Source: Marivita sp046591575 (GTDB taxonomy: Bacteria > Pseudomonadota > Alphaproteobacteria > Rhodobacterales > Rhodobacteraceae). From it: a stretch of 64,000 nucleotides of DNA. Positions within the stretch are counted from its first letter, which is position 1; each line of letters opens with the position of its first letter. A program made the position numbers and the translations under genes. Shown piece after piece: positions 53,558 to 61,500 of the stretch. Location of the stretch: positions 372,001 to 436,000 of the forward strand of contig NZ_JBIQWA010000002.1 in the NCBI RefSeq assembly GCF_046591575.1, given 5' to 3'. A model generated the notes under the pieces. That model saw only the letters and a program-made list of their open reading frames with translations, did no database searches and was not told the DNA's origin.

Positions 53558-54019
53558 ATGAGCGACACGCTTCTTCGCGCCGATATCCAGCTGATCCAAC
53601 GTATCCTGCCGCACCGCTATCCCTTTCTTTTGGTGGACCGTGTAGAAGAAATTGACGGCACCCAATCCGCGCTTGGCATCAAAAACGTCACCATGAACGA
53701 GCCGCATTTTCAGGGGCATTTTCCGGGTATGCCGATCATGCCCGGGGTCACGATCGTCGAAGCGATGGCGCAAACGGCGGCGGTGATGGTGGGCACCTCT
53801 TTGGAGATGGCCGATAAGGACATGAAAGTCTATTTCATGGCTATCGACAAATGCAAATTCCGGCGCAAGGTGATCCCCGGCGATCAGCTGCACATGCGCC
53901 TGACCACGCTGCGCGGCAAACCGGGGGGCAAGGTCTGGAAATTTGGCGGTGTTGCGACAGTTGATGGCGAAATGGCCGCCGAGGCAGAGTTTTCGGCAAT
54001 GATGGACCTGCCCGCGTGA
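53558..54019 (+). CDS. fabZ: 3-hydroxyacyl-ACP dehydratase FabZ
   Basis: Dehydrates 3-hydroxyacyl-ACP in fatty-acid synthesis and competes with lipid A synthesis for the same acyl-ACP. 153 aa with IQRILPHRYPFLLVDRV (13-29) and the catalytic pair His54 (HFPGMPIMPG) and Glu68 (EAMAQ). Its stop overlaps the GTG start of lpxA by 4 bp. Confidence 0.97.
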   Translation: MSDTLLRADIQLIQRILPHRYPFLLVDRVEEIDGTQSALGIKNVTMNEPHFQGHFPGMPIMPGVTIVEAMAQTAAVMVGTSLEMADKDMKVYFMAIDKCKFRRKVIPGDQLHMRLTTLRGKPGGKVWKFGGVATVDGEMAAEAEFSAMMDLPA

Positions 54020-54801
54020 CAGCGCATATCCACCCAAGCGCCGTGGTCGAAGACGGCGCACAGATCGGTGAAGGCTGCACCATCGGCCCGTTTTGCCATG
54101 TCGGGCCGGAGGTCATCCTGGCCGCGCGTGTGACTTTGAAAAGCCATGTGGTGGTGTCGGGTCGCACCACGATTGGCGAAGACACCACCGTCTTTCCATT
54201 CGCGGTGATCGGGGAAATCCCGCAGGATCTGAAGTTTGGCGGCGAAGAGACCAGCCTGAAGATCGGGGCGCGCAACCGCATTAGGGAACATGTGACCATG
54301 AACACCGGCACCGAGGGCGGCGGCGGTGTGACCTTTGTTGGCGATGACAACCTGTTTATGGCGGGCTGCCATGTGGCGCATGATGTGCGCATCGGCAACC
54401 GGGTGATCCTTGTCAATAACGCGGCACTGGCCGGGCATTGTATCCTTGAGGATGACGTGATTGTCGGCGGCTTGTCTGGCGTCCACCAATTTGTCCGCAT
54501 CGGCCGCGGCGCGATCATCGGTGCTGTGACCATGGTCACCAATGATGTCATTCCCTATGGTCTTGTGCAGGCGGATCGCGGACGGCTGGATGGGCTGAAC
54601 CTGGTCGGTCTCAAACGCAAAGGCGTGAGCCGGTCTGACATTACCGCGCTGCGGGCGGCGTTTCAGATGCTGGCACAGGGCGAGGGCACCTTTCACGACC
54701 GCGCCAAACGATTGGGAGACGAAACAGACAGCGATTATGTGCATCATATCGTCGACTTTATTCTGGGCGACAGCGACCGGTCGTTCCTGACACCGGGCTG
54801 A
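54016..54801 (+). CDS. lpxA: Acyl-ACP--UDP-N-acetylglucosamine O-acyltransferase
   Basis: First step of lipid A synthesis. 261 aa, GTG start. Left-handed beta-helix hexapeptide repeats (1-185) and a C-terminal helical domain. CHVAHDVRIGN at 118-128 contains the catalytic His122, equivalent to E. coli His125. Forms a unit with fabZ, lpxI and lpxB. Confidence 0.97.
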   Translation: MTAHIHPSAVVEDGAQIGEGCTIGPFCHVGPEVILAARVTLKSHVVVSGRTTIGEDTTVFPFAVIGEIPQDLKFGGEETSLKIGARNRIREHVTMNTGTEGGGGVTFVGDDNLFMAGCHVAHDVRIGNRVILVNNAALAGHCILEDDVIVGGLSGVHQFVRIGRGAIIGAVTMVTNDVIPYGLVQADRGRLDGLNLVGLKRKGVSRSDITALRAAFQMLAQGEGTFHDRAKRLGDETDSDYVHHIVDFILGDSDRSFLTPG

Positions 54802-54804
54802 TCG

Positions 54805-55707
54805 GTGGCGCTGGCGCTTATCTGCGGGCAAGGGCGGCTGCCGCGCATTCTTGCAGACGCACAGGACCAACGCCCTCTTGTCTGCGTGTTGGCCGGGTTT
54901 GAACCAGACGGGCTGGCCGCAGACCTGATCTTTCATCTCGAAACCCTGGGCAGCGTGCTGGCCGATCTCAAGGCGCGGGGGATCACGCAGGTCTGTCTGT
55001 GCGGGGCCATGCGCCGCCCACCGATTGATCCAGCACGGCTGGATGCGGCAACGGCCCCGCTGGTGCCGCGTCTGCAACAGGCGCTGACCTCGGGCGATGA
55101 CGGCGCGTTGCGCATCGTGATCCAGCTTTTTGAAGAGGCCGGGTTCGAGATCGTCGCAGCCCACCGGCTTGTGCCGGATCTTTTGCCGGGGCCGGGTGTG
55201 CTCACACTCAAAACATATGCGCCACAGACCACCAATGACGCGCGGCTTGGTGAACGCACCGTGGCGGCGATGGGCGCGCGCGACGTGGGTCAAGCCTGTG
55301 TTGTGCGCGCAAACACGGTTATCGCCCGCGAAGACGCAGCCGGAACCGATGCGATGCTGGCACGGCTGGCCCGTGATCGCGCGTCAGGCAGCGGGGATTT
55401 CTTCACCTCTCCGATCAGTTCGGCCAGCGACATGTTCGGCGGGTTGCTGGGGGATGCCTCTGACTGGTTGTCAGGAAGTACGACGGCAACCGAAGGGGGC
55501 ATTTTGTTCAAAGCGCCGAAACCGGCACAGGATCGGCGCGCGGATCTTCCGGCAATCGGGTTCAGCACACCCGATGCGGTTGCCGCAGCCGGGCTGGACG
55601 GTATTGTGGTCGAGGCCAACGGCGTCCTGGTGCTGGACCGGGCGAAAACCGTGGCGCGCTGCGATGAACTTGGACTGTTCCTGTGGGTGCGGGAAAAGGG
55701 CCTCTGA
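54805..55707 (+). CDS. lpxI: UDP-2,3-diacylglucosamine diphosphatase LpxI
   Basis: Hydrolyses UDP-2,3-diacylglucosamine to lipid X, replacing LpxH in many alphaproteobacteria (DUF1009). 300 aa, GTG start. ICGQGRLPR at 6-14 and GDDGALRIVIQLFEEAGFEIVAAH near 95-118, then TDAMLARLA near 175, are family blocks. Location between lpxA and lpxB fits the pathway order. Stop overlaps the lpxB ATG by 1 bp. Confidence 0.95.
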   Translation: MALALICGQGRLPRILADAQDQRPLVCVLAGFEPDGLAADLIFHLETLGSVLADLKARGITQVCLCGAMRRPPIDPARLDAATAPLVPRLQQALTSGDDGALRIVIQLFEEAGFEIVAAHRLVPDLLPGPGVLTLKTYAPQTTNDARLGERTVAAMGARDVGQACVVRANTVIAREDAAGTDAMLARLARDRASGSGDFFTSPISSASDMFGGLLGDASDWLSGSTTATEGGILFKAPKPAQDRRADLPAIGFSTPDAVAAAGLDGIVVEANGVLVLDRAKTVARCDELGLFLWVREKGL

Positions 55708-56879
55708 TGAAGGTGTTTGTCGTTGCAGGTGAAGCGTCCGGCGACAAGCTTGGTGCGGCTTTGATGGCGGGTCTGAAAAAACACGTACCTGACGTGACAT
55801 TCGACGGCATCGGCGGCGACCGCATGATCGAGCAGGGGCTGAAGAGCCTTTTTCCGATGGATGACATCTCGATCATGGGGATCACTGAAATCCTGTCCCG
55901 GTATCGGCATCTCAAACGGCGCATCACGCAGACGGCGGATGCGGTCGTGGCCGCACAACCGGATGTTCTGGTCACCATTGATCTTCCGGAATTCGGTCTG
56001 CGGGTCGCCAAACAGGTCAAACAGCGCAGTACGATCCGAACCGTTCACTATGTGGCCCCGACGGTCTGGGCCTGGCGTCCTGGCCGGGCGCGCAAAATGG
56101 CCGCCCATATTGATCAGGTGCTGGCGCTTTTGCCATTCGAGCCGCCCTATATGGAAGCCGCGGGCATGCGCTGTGATTTTGTCGGCCATCCGGTGGTGAC
56201 CGATCCGGTCGCGTCGCCCGACCAGGTTGCGGCGTTCAAAGATCAGTTCGGATTGAAGGACAGGCCGCTCGCCCTGGTCCTGCCCGGATCGCGCCAAAGC
56301 GAGGTGTCGCGGCTGTTGCCGGTCTTTGCCGAGGTCGTGCGCCTGTTGCACGATGCGCGGCCCGATCTTGATGTCATGATCCCCGCCGCTCCGAATGTCG
56401 CATCGGTTGTCGAGGCAGCCGTGGCAGACTGGCCCGTCAAACCGCATGTCCTGTACCCGGTGGATGATGCGGGGCGCAGTGACAAAACGGCGGCGTTTTA
56501 TGCCGCCGACGTGGCGCTTGCGGCGTCCGGGACGGTGTCGCTTGAACTGGCGGCCGCCAACACGCCGATGGTTGTGGCCTATGACATGAACTGGCTGTCG
56601 CGCCAGATCATTGGCCGGATGCTGCGGGTGGACACGGTCACGCTGGTGAATTTGGTCTCTGACACGCGGGTGATCCCGGAATTCATCGGAGAAAATTGCC
56701 GGCCCGCGCCGATCTGCAACGCTATGATAGATGTTCTGCAAAACCCCGATGCGCAACAGCAGGCCATGTCGCTGACGATGGACCGGCTGGGCCGTGGGGG
56801 GCAGCCACCCGGCGAACGCGCCGCACTGGCGGTGTTGCAGGGGCTGGATGAAAAAATAGGGTCAGACGGAACCGTCTGA
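55707..56879 (+). CDS. lpxB: Lipid-A-disaccharide synthase
   Basis: GT19 enzyme condensing lipid X with UDP-diacylglucosamine. 390 aa from the ATG at 55707, with VVAGEASGDKLGAALM at 5-20, the DFPEF-like VTIDLPEFGLRVAK near 90, VAPTVWAWRPGRA near 117-129 and LPGSRQSEV near 195. Last gene of the block; a strong hairpin overlaps its final codons. Confidence 0.97.
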   Translation: MKVFVVAGEASGDKLGAALMAGLKKHVPDVTFDGIGGDRMIEQGLKSLFPMDDISIMGITEILSRYRHLKRRITQTADAVVAAQPDVLVTIDLPEFGLRVAKQVKQRSTIRTVHYVAPTVWAWRPGRARKMAAHIDQVLALLPFEPPYMEAAGMRCDFVGHPVVTDPVASPDQVAAFKDQFGLKDRPLALVLPGSRQSEVSRLLPVFAEVVRLLHDARPDLDVMIPAAPNVASVVEAAVADWPVKPHVLYPVDDAGRSDKTAAFYAADVALAASGTVSLELAAANTPMVVAYDMNWLSRQIIGRMLRVDTVTLVNLVSDTRVIPEFIGENCRPAPICNAMIDVLQNPDAQQQAMSLTMDRLGRGGQPPGERAALAVLQGLDEKIGSDGTV

Positions 56880-56882
56880 CCC
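56859..56882. terminator. Bidirectional terminator between lpxB and ialB-like gene
   Basis: Perfect 11-bp stem (56859-56869 with 56872-56882) with a 2-base centre that includes the lpxB stop codon. On the minus strand it is followed by TATTTTTT, a good terminator for the ialB-like gene; on the plus strand by CTTCA, less good. Confidence 0.82.
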
Positions 56883-56906
56883 CTTCAACCGTCAAAATCG
56901 AGGGCT

Positions 56907-57584
56907 TTACTGGCCCTGCTGTTCCAGCGCGGTGATCTCGTCATAGGCCGCTGTAAAGCCTGTCAGGGACATGCTCACTGCAACCTTTTGGTCCGGGGCA
57001 AGGGCAGGAACGATGCTGACATTGGCCACATTGCCCCGGCGAAACGCCGCGACATCCTCGGCGGTGAACCCGACCCGCGCATAGCACCCAACCGTGGTGC
57101 AGAAAGAAAAGTCATACCGTTTGGCCTGGCCGGAATCGACCTGCATGGTCAGCTTTTCCGTCAACAAAGTTTCAAGCGGCACGACAAATGTTCCACCCGC
57201 CACAACCTGACCACCATTGATCACGCGGAACATGCTGACCTCTGCGACGTTCCCGCCATTCGCATCCTTAAGAAGTTGATACATCTGGCACGGCTCATTT
57301 CCCTCATCGACGCGCAGGCACTGAACGGCCCAGTCGCCATGAGTGGATTTGACATAGGTTTCATCCTGACGCTGCTGCGCCGCGGCATCGCCGACAGGTT
57401 CGCCGGTGTCGAGGATGCTGACATCCCCATTCGCGGCGGGGGCCTCGGCTTCGGGGGTCTCTGCGTCTGTGGATGTTTCGGCGTCTGCAGGCGTTTCCGC
57501 ATCTGTGGGGGTTTCCTGCGCTGTTGCCAGACCGCCAAGGGCCAGGCTTGCAACAGTGCTCAGAAGAAACAGGGGCTTGATCAT
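56907..57584 (-). CDS. Invasion-associated locus B (IalB) family protein
   Basis: 225 aa, ATG at 57584 with GGAGAGGA upstream. Signal peptide 1-22 (ending ATAQ), then an acidic linker of about 27 residues with repeated ET-P/S-x-DA units (23-50), then the IalB domain with Cys pairs (CLRVDEGNEPC near 107-117; FCTTVGC near 176-182). IalB of Bartonella is linked to red-cell invasion, but the family is widespread in free-living alphaproteobacteria, and here a general periplasmic or envelope role is more likely. Confidence 0.9.
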   Translation of the reverse strand: MIKPLFLLSTVASLALGGLATAQETPTDAETPADAETSTDAETPEAEAPAANGDVSILDTGEPVGDAAAQQRQDETYVKSTHGDWAVQCLRVDEGNEPCQMYQLLKDANGGNVAEVSMFRVINGGQVVAGGTFVVPLETLLTEKLTMQVDSGQAKRYDFSFCTTVGCYARVGFTAEDVAAFRRGNVANVSIVPALAPDQKVAVSMSLTGFTAAYDEITALEQQGQ

Positions 57585-57880
57585 AAATTCCTCTCCGAAG
57601 GGGCAGGTCGCGTTTGGTGATGCGATAACACGGGACACATCAGGTGTCAGGCCAAAACGCAAAAAGAAGCCATGTGCTTTGGCGGATTCTTGCGGTTGGT
57701 GATGACCTGTGACGCCAGCAGATGCCCTGCAAAGCATCTTAAAGCGATAGGTAAGGTGCGAGATAGAGGTCTTTGAAATCAAAAGGGAAGATACTGTAGT
57801 GTATCTCCCCCTTATCTCTCCCTGTCGGACCGGCCGACTATTATTGGGCAAACGCTACGCAATGAAATCCTCAGCGTCAA
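57585..57880 (-). ncRNA. ialB upstream region: promoter-like sequence with an early terminator-like hairpin
   Basis: On the minus strand TTGACG (57880-57875), 17 bp, TAGCGT (57857-57852) resembles a promoter, with a start near 57845. The first 65 nt would hold a 5-bp hairpin (57838-57824), a purine-rich stretch, and a bulged 9-bp stem (57809-57785) followed by TTTT. This fits either a small RNA of about 65 nt or a 260-nt ialB leader with a premature terminator. Nothing else is seen down to the ialB start. Confidence 0.4.
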
Positions 57881-57907
57881 CAGTCAAAATTCAAACGTGA
57901 ATTCACA

Positions 57908-57936
57908 AAAAAGAGGCCGCGCATCAAAGCGCGGCC
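57908..57936 (-). terminator. Minus-strand terminator in the ialB / HerA-like divergent gap
   Basis: Perfect 8-bp GC stem (57929-57936 with 57915-57922, loop ATCAAA) followed on the minus strand by TCTTTTTTG. No annotated gene lies upstream on that strand between here and 58059, so it must end an unannotated transcript or be a relic. The preceding minus-strand sequence has a CCTCCC segment at about 57949-57954. Confidence 0.55.
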
Positions 57937-58059
57937 AGTCTAACAGGGAGGATCGTCCGGGCCATAAGAGGAACAAATGGACCCGCACAAAAAACACACT
58001 GGCAGCAAAAGGTTAAGTTTGTATGTTCAAAGCCAGACTTCGGGTGGGAAGGAAATTCT

Positions 58060-59610
58060 ATGGAAAACGGTGTCTTTGTCGGCGGCGGCGGTGACGGCTA
58101 TAGCGAAAAGCAATGGCTGCGGCTGGATTATGCAAACCGCCACGGGTTGATCGCCGGGGCCACCGGCACAGGCAAAACCGTCACGCTGCAAATCCTGGCC
58201 GAAGGGTTTTCGGCCCAGGGTGTTCCGGTCTTCCTGTCAGATGTCAAAGGGGATCTGTCCGGCCTTGCCAAACCGGGCAGCGCCGATTTCAAGCTGCATC
58301 ACCCGTTTACAAAGCGGGCTGAAACCATCGGATTTGATAGCTATCGCTATGACGGGTTTCCCGTTACCTTCTGGGATCTGTTCGGCGACAAGGGCCACCC
58401 GATCCGCACCACCGTGGCGGAAATGGGGCCGCTGCTGATCTCACGCCTGTTAGAGCTGACCGAGGCGCAGGAAGGCATCCTGAATATCGCGTTCCGCGTC
58501 GCAGACGAAGAGGGCCTGCCCCTGCTTGACCTCAAGGATCTGCAATCCATGCTGGTCTGGCTGGGCGAGAACCGGCAAACCGTGTCGCTGCGGTATGGCA
58601 ATATTTCGGTCCAGTCGGTCGGGGCCATCCAGCGCCGGTTGCTGGTTCTGGAAAATCAGGGTGCGGCGGATTTCTTTGGCGAACCGGCGCTGGAGCTGCG
58701 CGACCTGATGCGCACGGGCCCCGACGGGCGCGGACAGATCAACATACTGGCCGCCGACATATTGATGCGCGCGCCCCGGCTTTATGCCACGTTCCTGCTT
58801 TGGCTGCTGTCCGAACTGTTCGAAGACCTGCCCGAGATCGGCGACCCGGACAAACCCAGGCTGGTGTTCTTTTTCGACGAGGCCCATTTGCTGTTCGACG
58901 ACGCGCCCAAGGCACTGGTGGACAAGGTCGAACAGGTCGCGCGCCTGATCCGGTCCAAGGGCGTGGGCGTCTATTTCATCACCCAGAACCCGGATGACAT
59001 TCCCGAAGACATTCTTGGACAGTTGGGCAACCGGGTTCAACACGCGCTGCGGGCCTTTACCGCGCGCGACAGGAAAGCGCTGCGGATGGCGGCGGAAACC
59101 TATCGCGAAAACCCGGATTTTGACACCGAAGAGGCCATCCGCGAAGTGGGGGTGGGAGAAGCCGTCACATCCATGCTGGAACGCAAGGGGGTTCCCGGTG
59201 TGGTGCAGCGCACGCTGATCCGCCCGCCATCGTCACAGCTTGGCCCGATTTCCGCGGCCGAACGGGGCGGTGTGATCGGGGCCAGCCCTTTGGGTGCGAA
59301 ATATGCCACCGCGCTTGATCGCACCTCTGCATTTGAAATCCTGGCGCAGCGCACGAAAGACGCCGCAGACGCCGCGCAACAGGCCGAAGCCAAAGAAGCA
59401 GAGCTGGACACGGCGCTGCGCGAATACAGCTCCGGGCGCAGATATTCGGGCACACGCGTGGGCCGTTCCACCTCCAAGCCGCAGCGCAGGGCAAAACGGG
59501 GCGACAGTTTCGGTGAGGCGATGGCCAAGGTTGTGGTCAAGGAACTCAAGGGCACCACCGGGCGTCGCATCGTCCGGGGTATTCTGGGCGGGCTGTTCAA
59601 AGGCCGCTGA
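58060..59610 (+). CDS. HerA-like P-loop ATPase (DUF853 / COG0433)
   Basis: 516 aa. Walker A GATGTGKT at 33-40, Walker B LVFFFDEAH near 267-275, then FITQNPDDIPEDILGQLGNRVQHALRAFTARD near 307-338 with the sensor and Arg-finger region; basic C-terminal tail. This is the stand-alone HerA-like family, a hexameric DNA-translocase fold related to FtsK/HerA. No nuclease partner (NurA or SIR2-type) is adjacent, so a role in end resection or defence is not supported. GGAAGG precedes the ATG. Confidence 0.88.
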   Translation: MENGVFVGGGGDGYSEKQWLRLDYANRHGLIAGATGTGKTVTLQILAEGFSAQGVPVFLSDVKGDLSGLAKPGSADFKLHHPFTKRAETIGFDSYRYDGFPVTFWDLFGDKGHPIRTTVAEMGPLLISRLLELTEAQEGILNIAFRVADEEGLPLLDLKDLQSMLVWLGENRQTVSLRYGNISVQSVGAIQRRLLVLENQGAADFFGEPALELRDLMRTGPDGRGQINILAADILMRAPRLYATFLLWLLSELFEDLPEIGDPDKPRLVFFFDEAHLLFDDAPKALVDKVEQVARLIRSKGVGVYFITQNPDDIPEDILGQLGNRVQHALRAFTARDRKALRMAAETYRENPDFDTEEAIREVGVGEAVTSMLERKGVPGVVQRTLIRPPSSQLGPISAAERGGVIGASPLGAKYATALDRTSAFEILAQRTKDAADAAQQAEAKEAELDTALREYSSGRRYSGTRVGRSTSKPQRRAKRGDSFGEAMAKVVVKELKGTTGRRIVRGILGGLFKGR

Positions 59611-59673
59611 TTGCTGGTCCTTCGGCGTTTGTCACGGTAAGGGAAGGACAGCACCCAAGACGAAAGCCAGCCC

Positions 59674-61488
59674 ATGCCCGCCGATATCACGACCGATGCC
59701 GAAATTGCCGCTGATGAACGCCGCTCGGGTCTGCGCACCATTCGCAAGGTCGGCCCGTATCTGTGGCCGGATGACAAACCTTGGGTCAAAAAACGTGTTG
59801 TGATCGCGCTGGTCTGTCTGGTGATGGCCAAGGTGGTGAATGTGCTGGCCCCGCTGCTGTTCGGTCGCGCGGTTGACGCGCTCAGCGGCGAAGTCTCGGA
59901 CCTGATGCTGGGCGGCATTGGCCTGACATTGGCCTACGGGTTTGCACGGCTCATGAATGTGGGCTTTCAGCAATTGCGCGACGGTGTCTTTGCGCGGGTC
60001 GGCCAACGCGCCTTGCGGTCGCTGGCGATTGAGACGTTCACACATATCCACCGCCTGTCGATGCGCTATCATATCACGCGCAAGACCGGCGGCCTTAGCC
60101 GGATCATCGAACGCGGGGTGAAAGGCGTCGATTTTTTGTTGCGCTTCATGCTGTTCAGCGTGGGTCCGCTGATCCTTGAACTGACATTGATCATGATCTT
60201 TCTGACCGTGCTGCTGGACGCGCGCTATATGGGCGTGGTTCTGATCACAATCGTGGTTTACGTCCTGTTCACCTTCAAAGTCACCGAATGGCGCGTCCGC
60301 CTGCGTCGCGAGATGAACCAGCAAGACACCGATGCCAATCAAAAGGCCATCGACAGTCTGCTGAATTTCGAAACCGTCAAGTATTTCGGGGCCGAAGCCC
60401 GCGAAGCCAATCGCTATGATCAGTCGATGGAAGCCTATGAAGGGGCCGCGATCAAAACCGCGACGTCGCTGGCGATGCTCAATTTCGGGCAAAGCCTGAT
60501 CATCACATCCGGTCTGATTGCGGTGATGGTGATGGCCGCGCTGGGGGTGCAGAATGGCACCCTGACCGTGGGCGATTTCGTCATGGTCAACGCCTACATG
60601 ATCCAGATCACCATGCCGCTGAATTTTCTGGGCACCGTATACCGCGAAATCCGCCAAAGCCTTGTCGATATGGGTGAAATGTTCGATCTGCTTGAACAGC
60701 CGCAGGACGTGTCCGACAAACCGGGCGCGCCCGACCTTGAGGTCAGGAAAGGCGAAGTGCGGTTCGACAATGTGAAATTCGGCTACGATCCCGCGCGTCC
60801 GATCCTCAAGGGGGTGACGCTGGGTGTTGATCCAGGTCAGAACGTGGCACTGGTCGGCCCCTCGGGATCGGGCAAATCCACCATCGGTCGGCTTCTGTTC
60901 CGATTTTATGACGTGAGCGGGGGCGCTGTCCGCATCGACGGGCAGGACGTGCGCGATGTCACCCAGAACAGCCTGCATGACGCGATTGGCGTGGTGCCGC
61001 AGGACACGGTGCTGTTCAACGACACGATCCGCTACAACATCGCCTATGGGCGCGCCGAGGCGTCCGAGCACGACATCATCGCCGCCGCAGAATCGGCGCG
61101 GATTCACGACTTCATCCTGTCTTTGCCGGACGGCTATGACACAATGGTGGGGGAACGCGGGCTCAAACTGTCCGGCGGCGAGAAACAGCGCGTGGGCATT
61201 GCGCGCACCTTGTTGAAAAACCCGCCGATCCTGATTTTGGATGAGGCCACCTCGGCGCTTGATTCAGAAACCGAGGCGTCAATTCAGGGGGCCCTCAAGC
61301 GCGCCGGAGAAGGGCGCACGGTGATCACCATCGCACACCGGCTGTCGACAATCGCCGATGCGGACCGGATCGTTGTGATCGAAGACGGACAGGTGGCCGA
61401 AGAGGGCACGCATGACGAATTGCTGGCCCGCAATGGGCGTTATGCCACGCTATGGCACCGGCAAATGCAGGAAGAAGACGCAGCCTGA
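59674..61488 (+). CDS. Atm1/HMT1-type ABC transporter (membrane domain fused to ATPase)
   Basis: 604-aa half-transporter. Six helices (about 40-330) including the glutathione-binding-type region, then an ATPase with GPSGSGKST near 393-401 and LSGGEKQRVGIARTL near 496-510. In Novosphingobium the Atm1 homologue exports glutathione conjugates and metals. Works as a homodimer. 63 bp after the HerA-like gene, probably co-transcribed; convergent with the RND gene 12 bp away. Confidence 0.92.
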   Translation: MPADITTDAEIAADERRSGLRTIRKVGPYLWPDDKPWVKKRVVIALVCLVMAKVVNVLAPLLFGRAVDALSGEVSDLMLGGIGLTLAYGFARLMNVGFQQLRDGVFARVGQRALRSLAIETFTHIHRLSMRYHITRKTGGLSRIIERGVKGVDFLLRFMLFSVGPLILELTLIMIFLTVLLDARYMGVVLITIVVYVLFTFKVTEWRVRLRREMNQQDTDANQKAIDSLLNFETVKYFGAEAREANRYDQSMEAYEGAAIKTATSLAMLNFGQSLIITSGLIAVMVMAALGVQNGTLTVGDFVMVNAYMIQITMPLNFLGTVYREIRQSLVDMGEMFDLLEQPQDVSDKPGAPDLEVRKGEVRFDNVKFGYDPARPILKGVTLGVDPGQNVALVGPSGSGKSTIGRLLFRFYDVSGGAVRIDGQDVRDVTQNSLHDAIGVVPQDTVLFNDTIRYNIAYGRAEASEHDIIAAAESARIHDFILSLPDGYDTMVGERGLKLSGGEKQRVGIARTLLKNPPILILDEATSALDSETEASIQGALKRAGEGRTVITIAHRLSTIADADRIVVIEDGQVAEEGTHDELLARNGRYATLWHRQMQEEDAA

Positions 61489-61500
61489 GCCAGGACAGCC

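Noticed and set aside
57977..58110. Short plus-strand ORF starting at 57977 (MDPHKKHTGSKRL...) with AGGA upstream
   Set aside because: It runs out of frame into the HerA-like gene and has no protein-like features; kept only as a reminder that the gap is not fully explained.
58060..59610. HerA-like ATPase as part of a defence system
   Set aside because: No NurA, SIR2, nuclease or REase gene is adjacent; the neighbour is an Atm1-type transporter.
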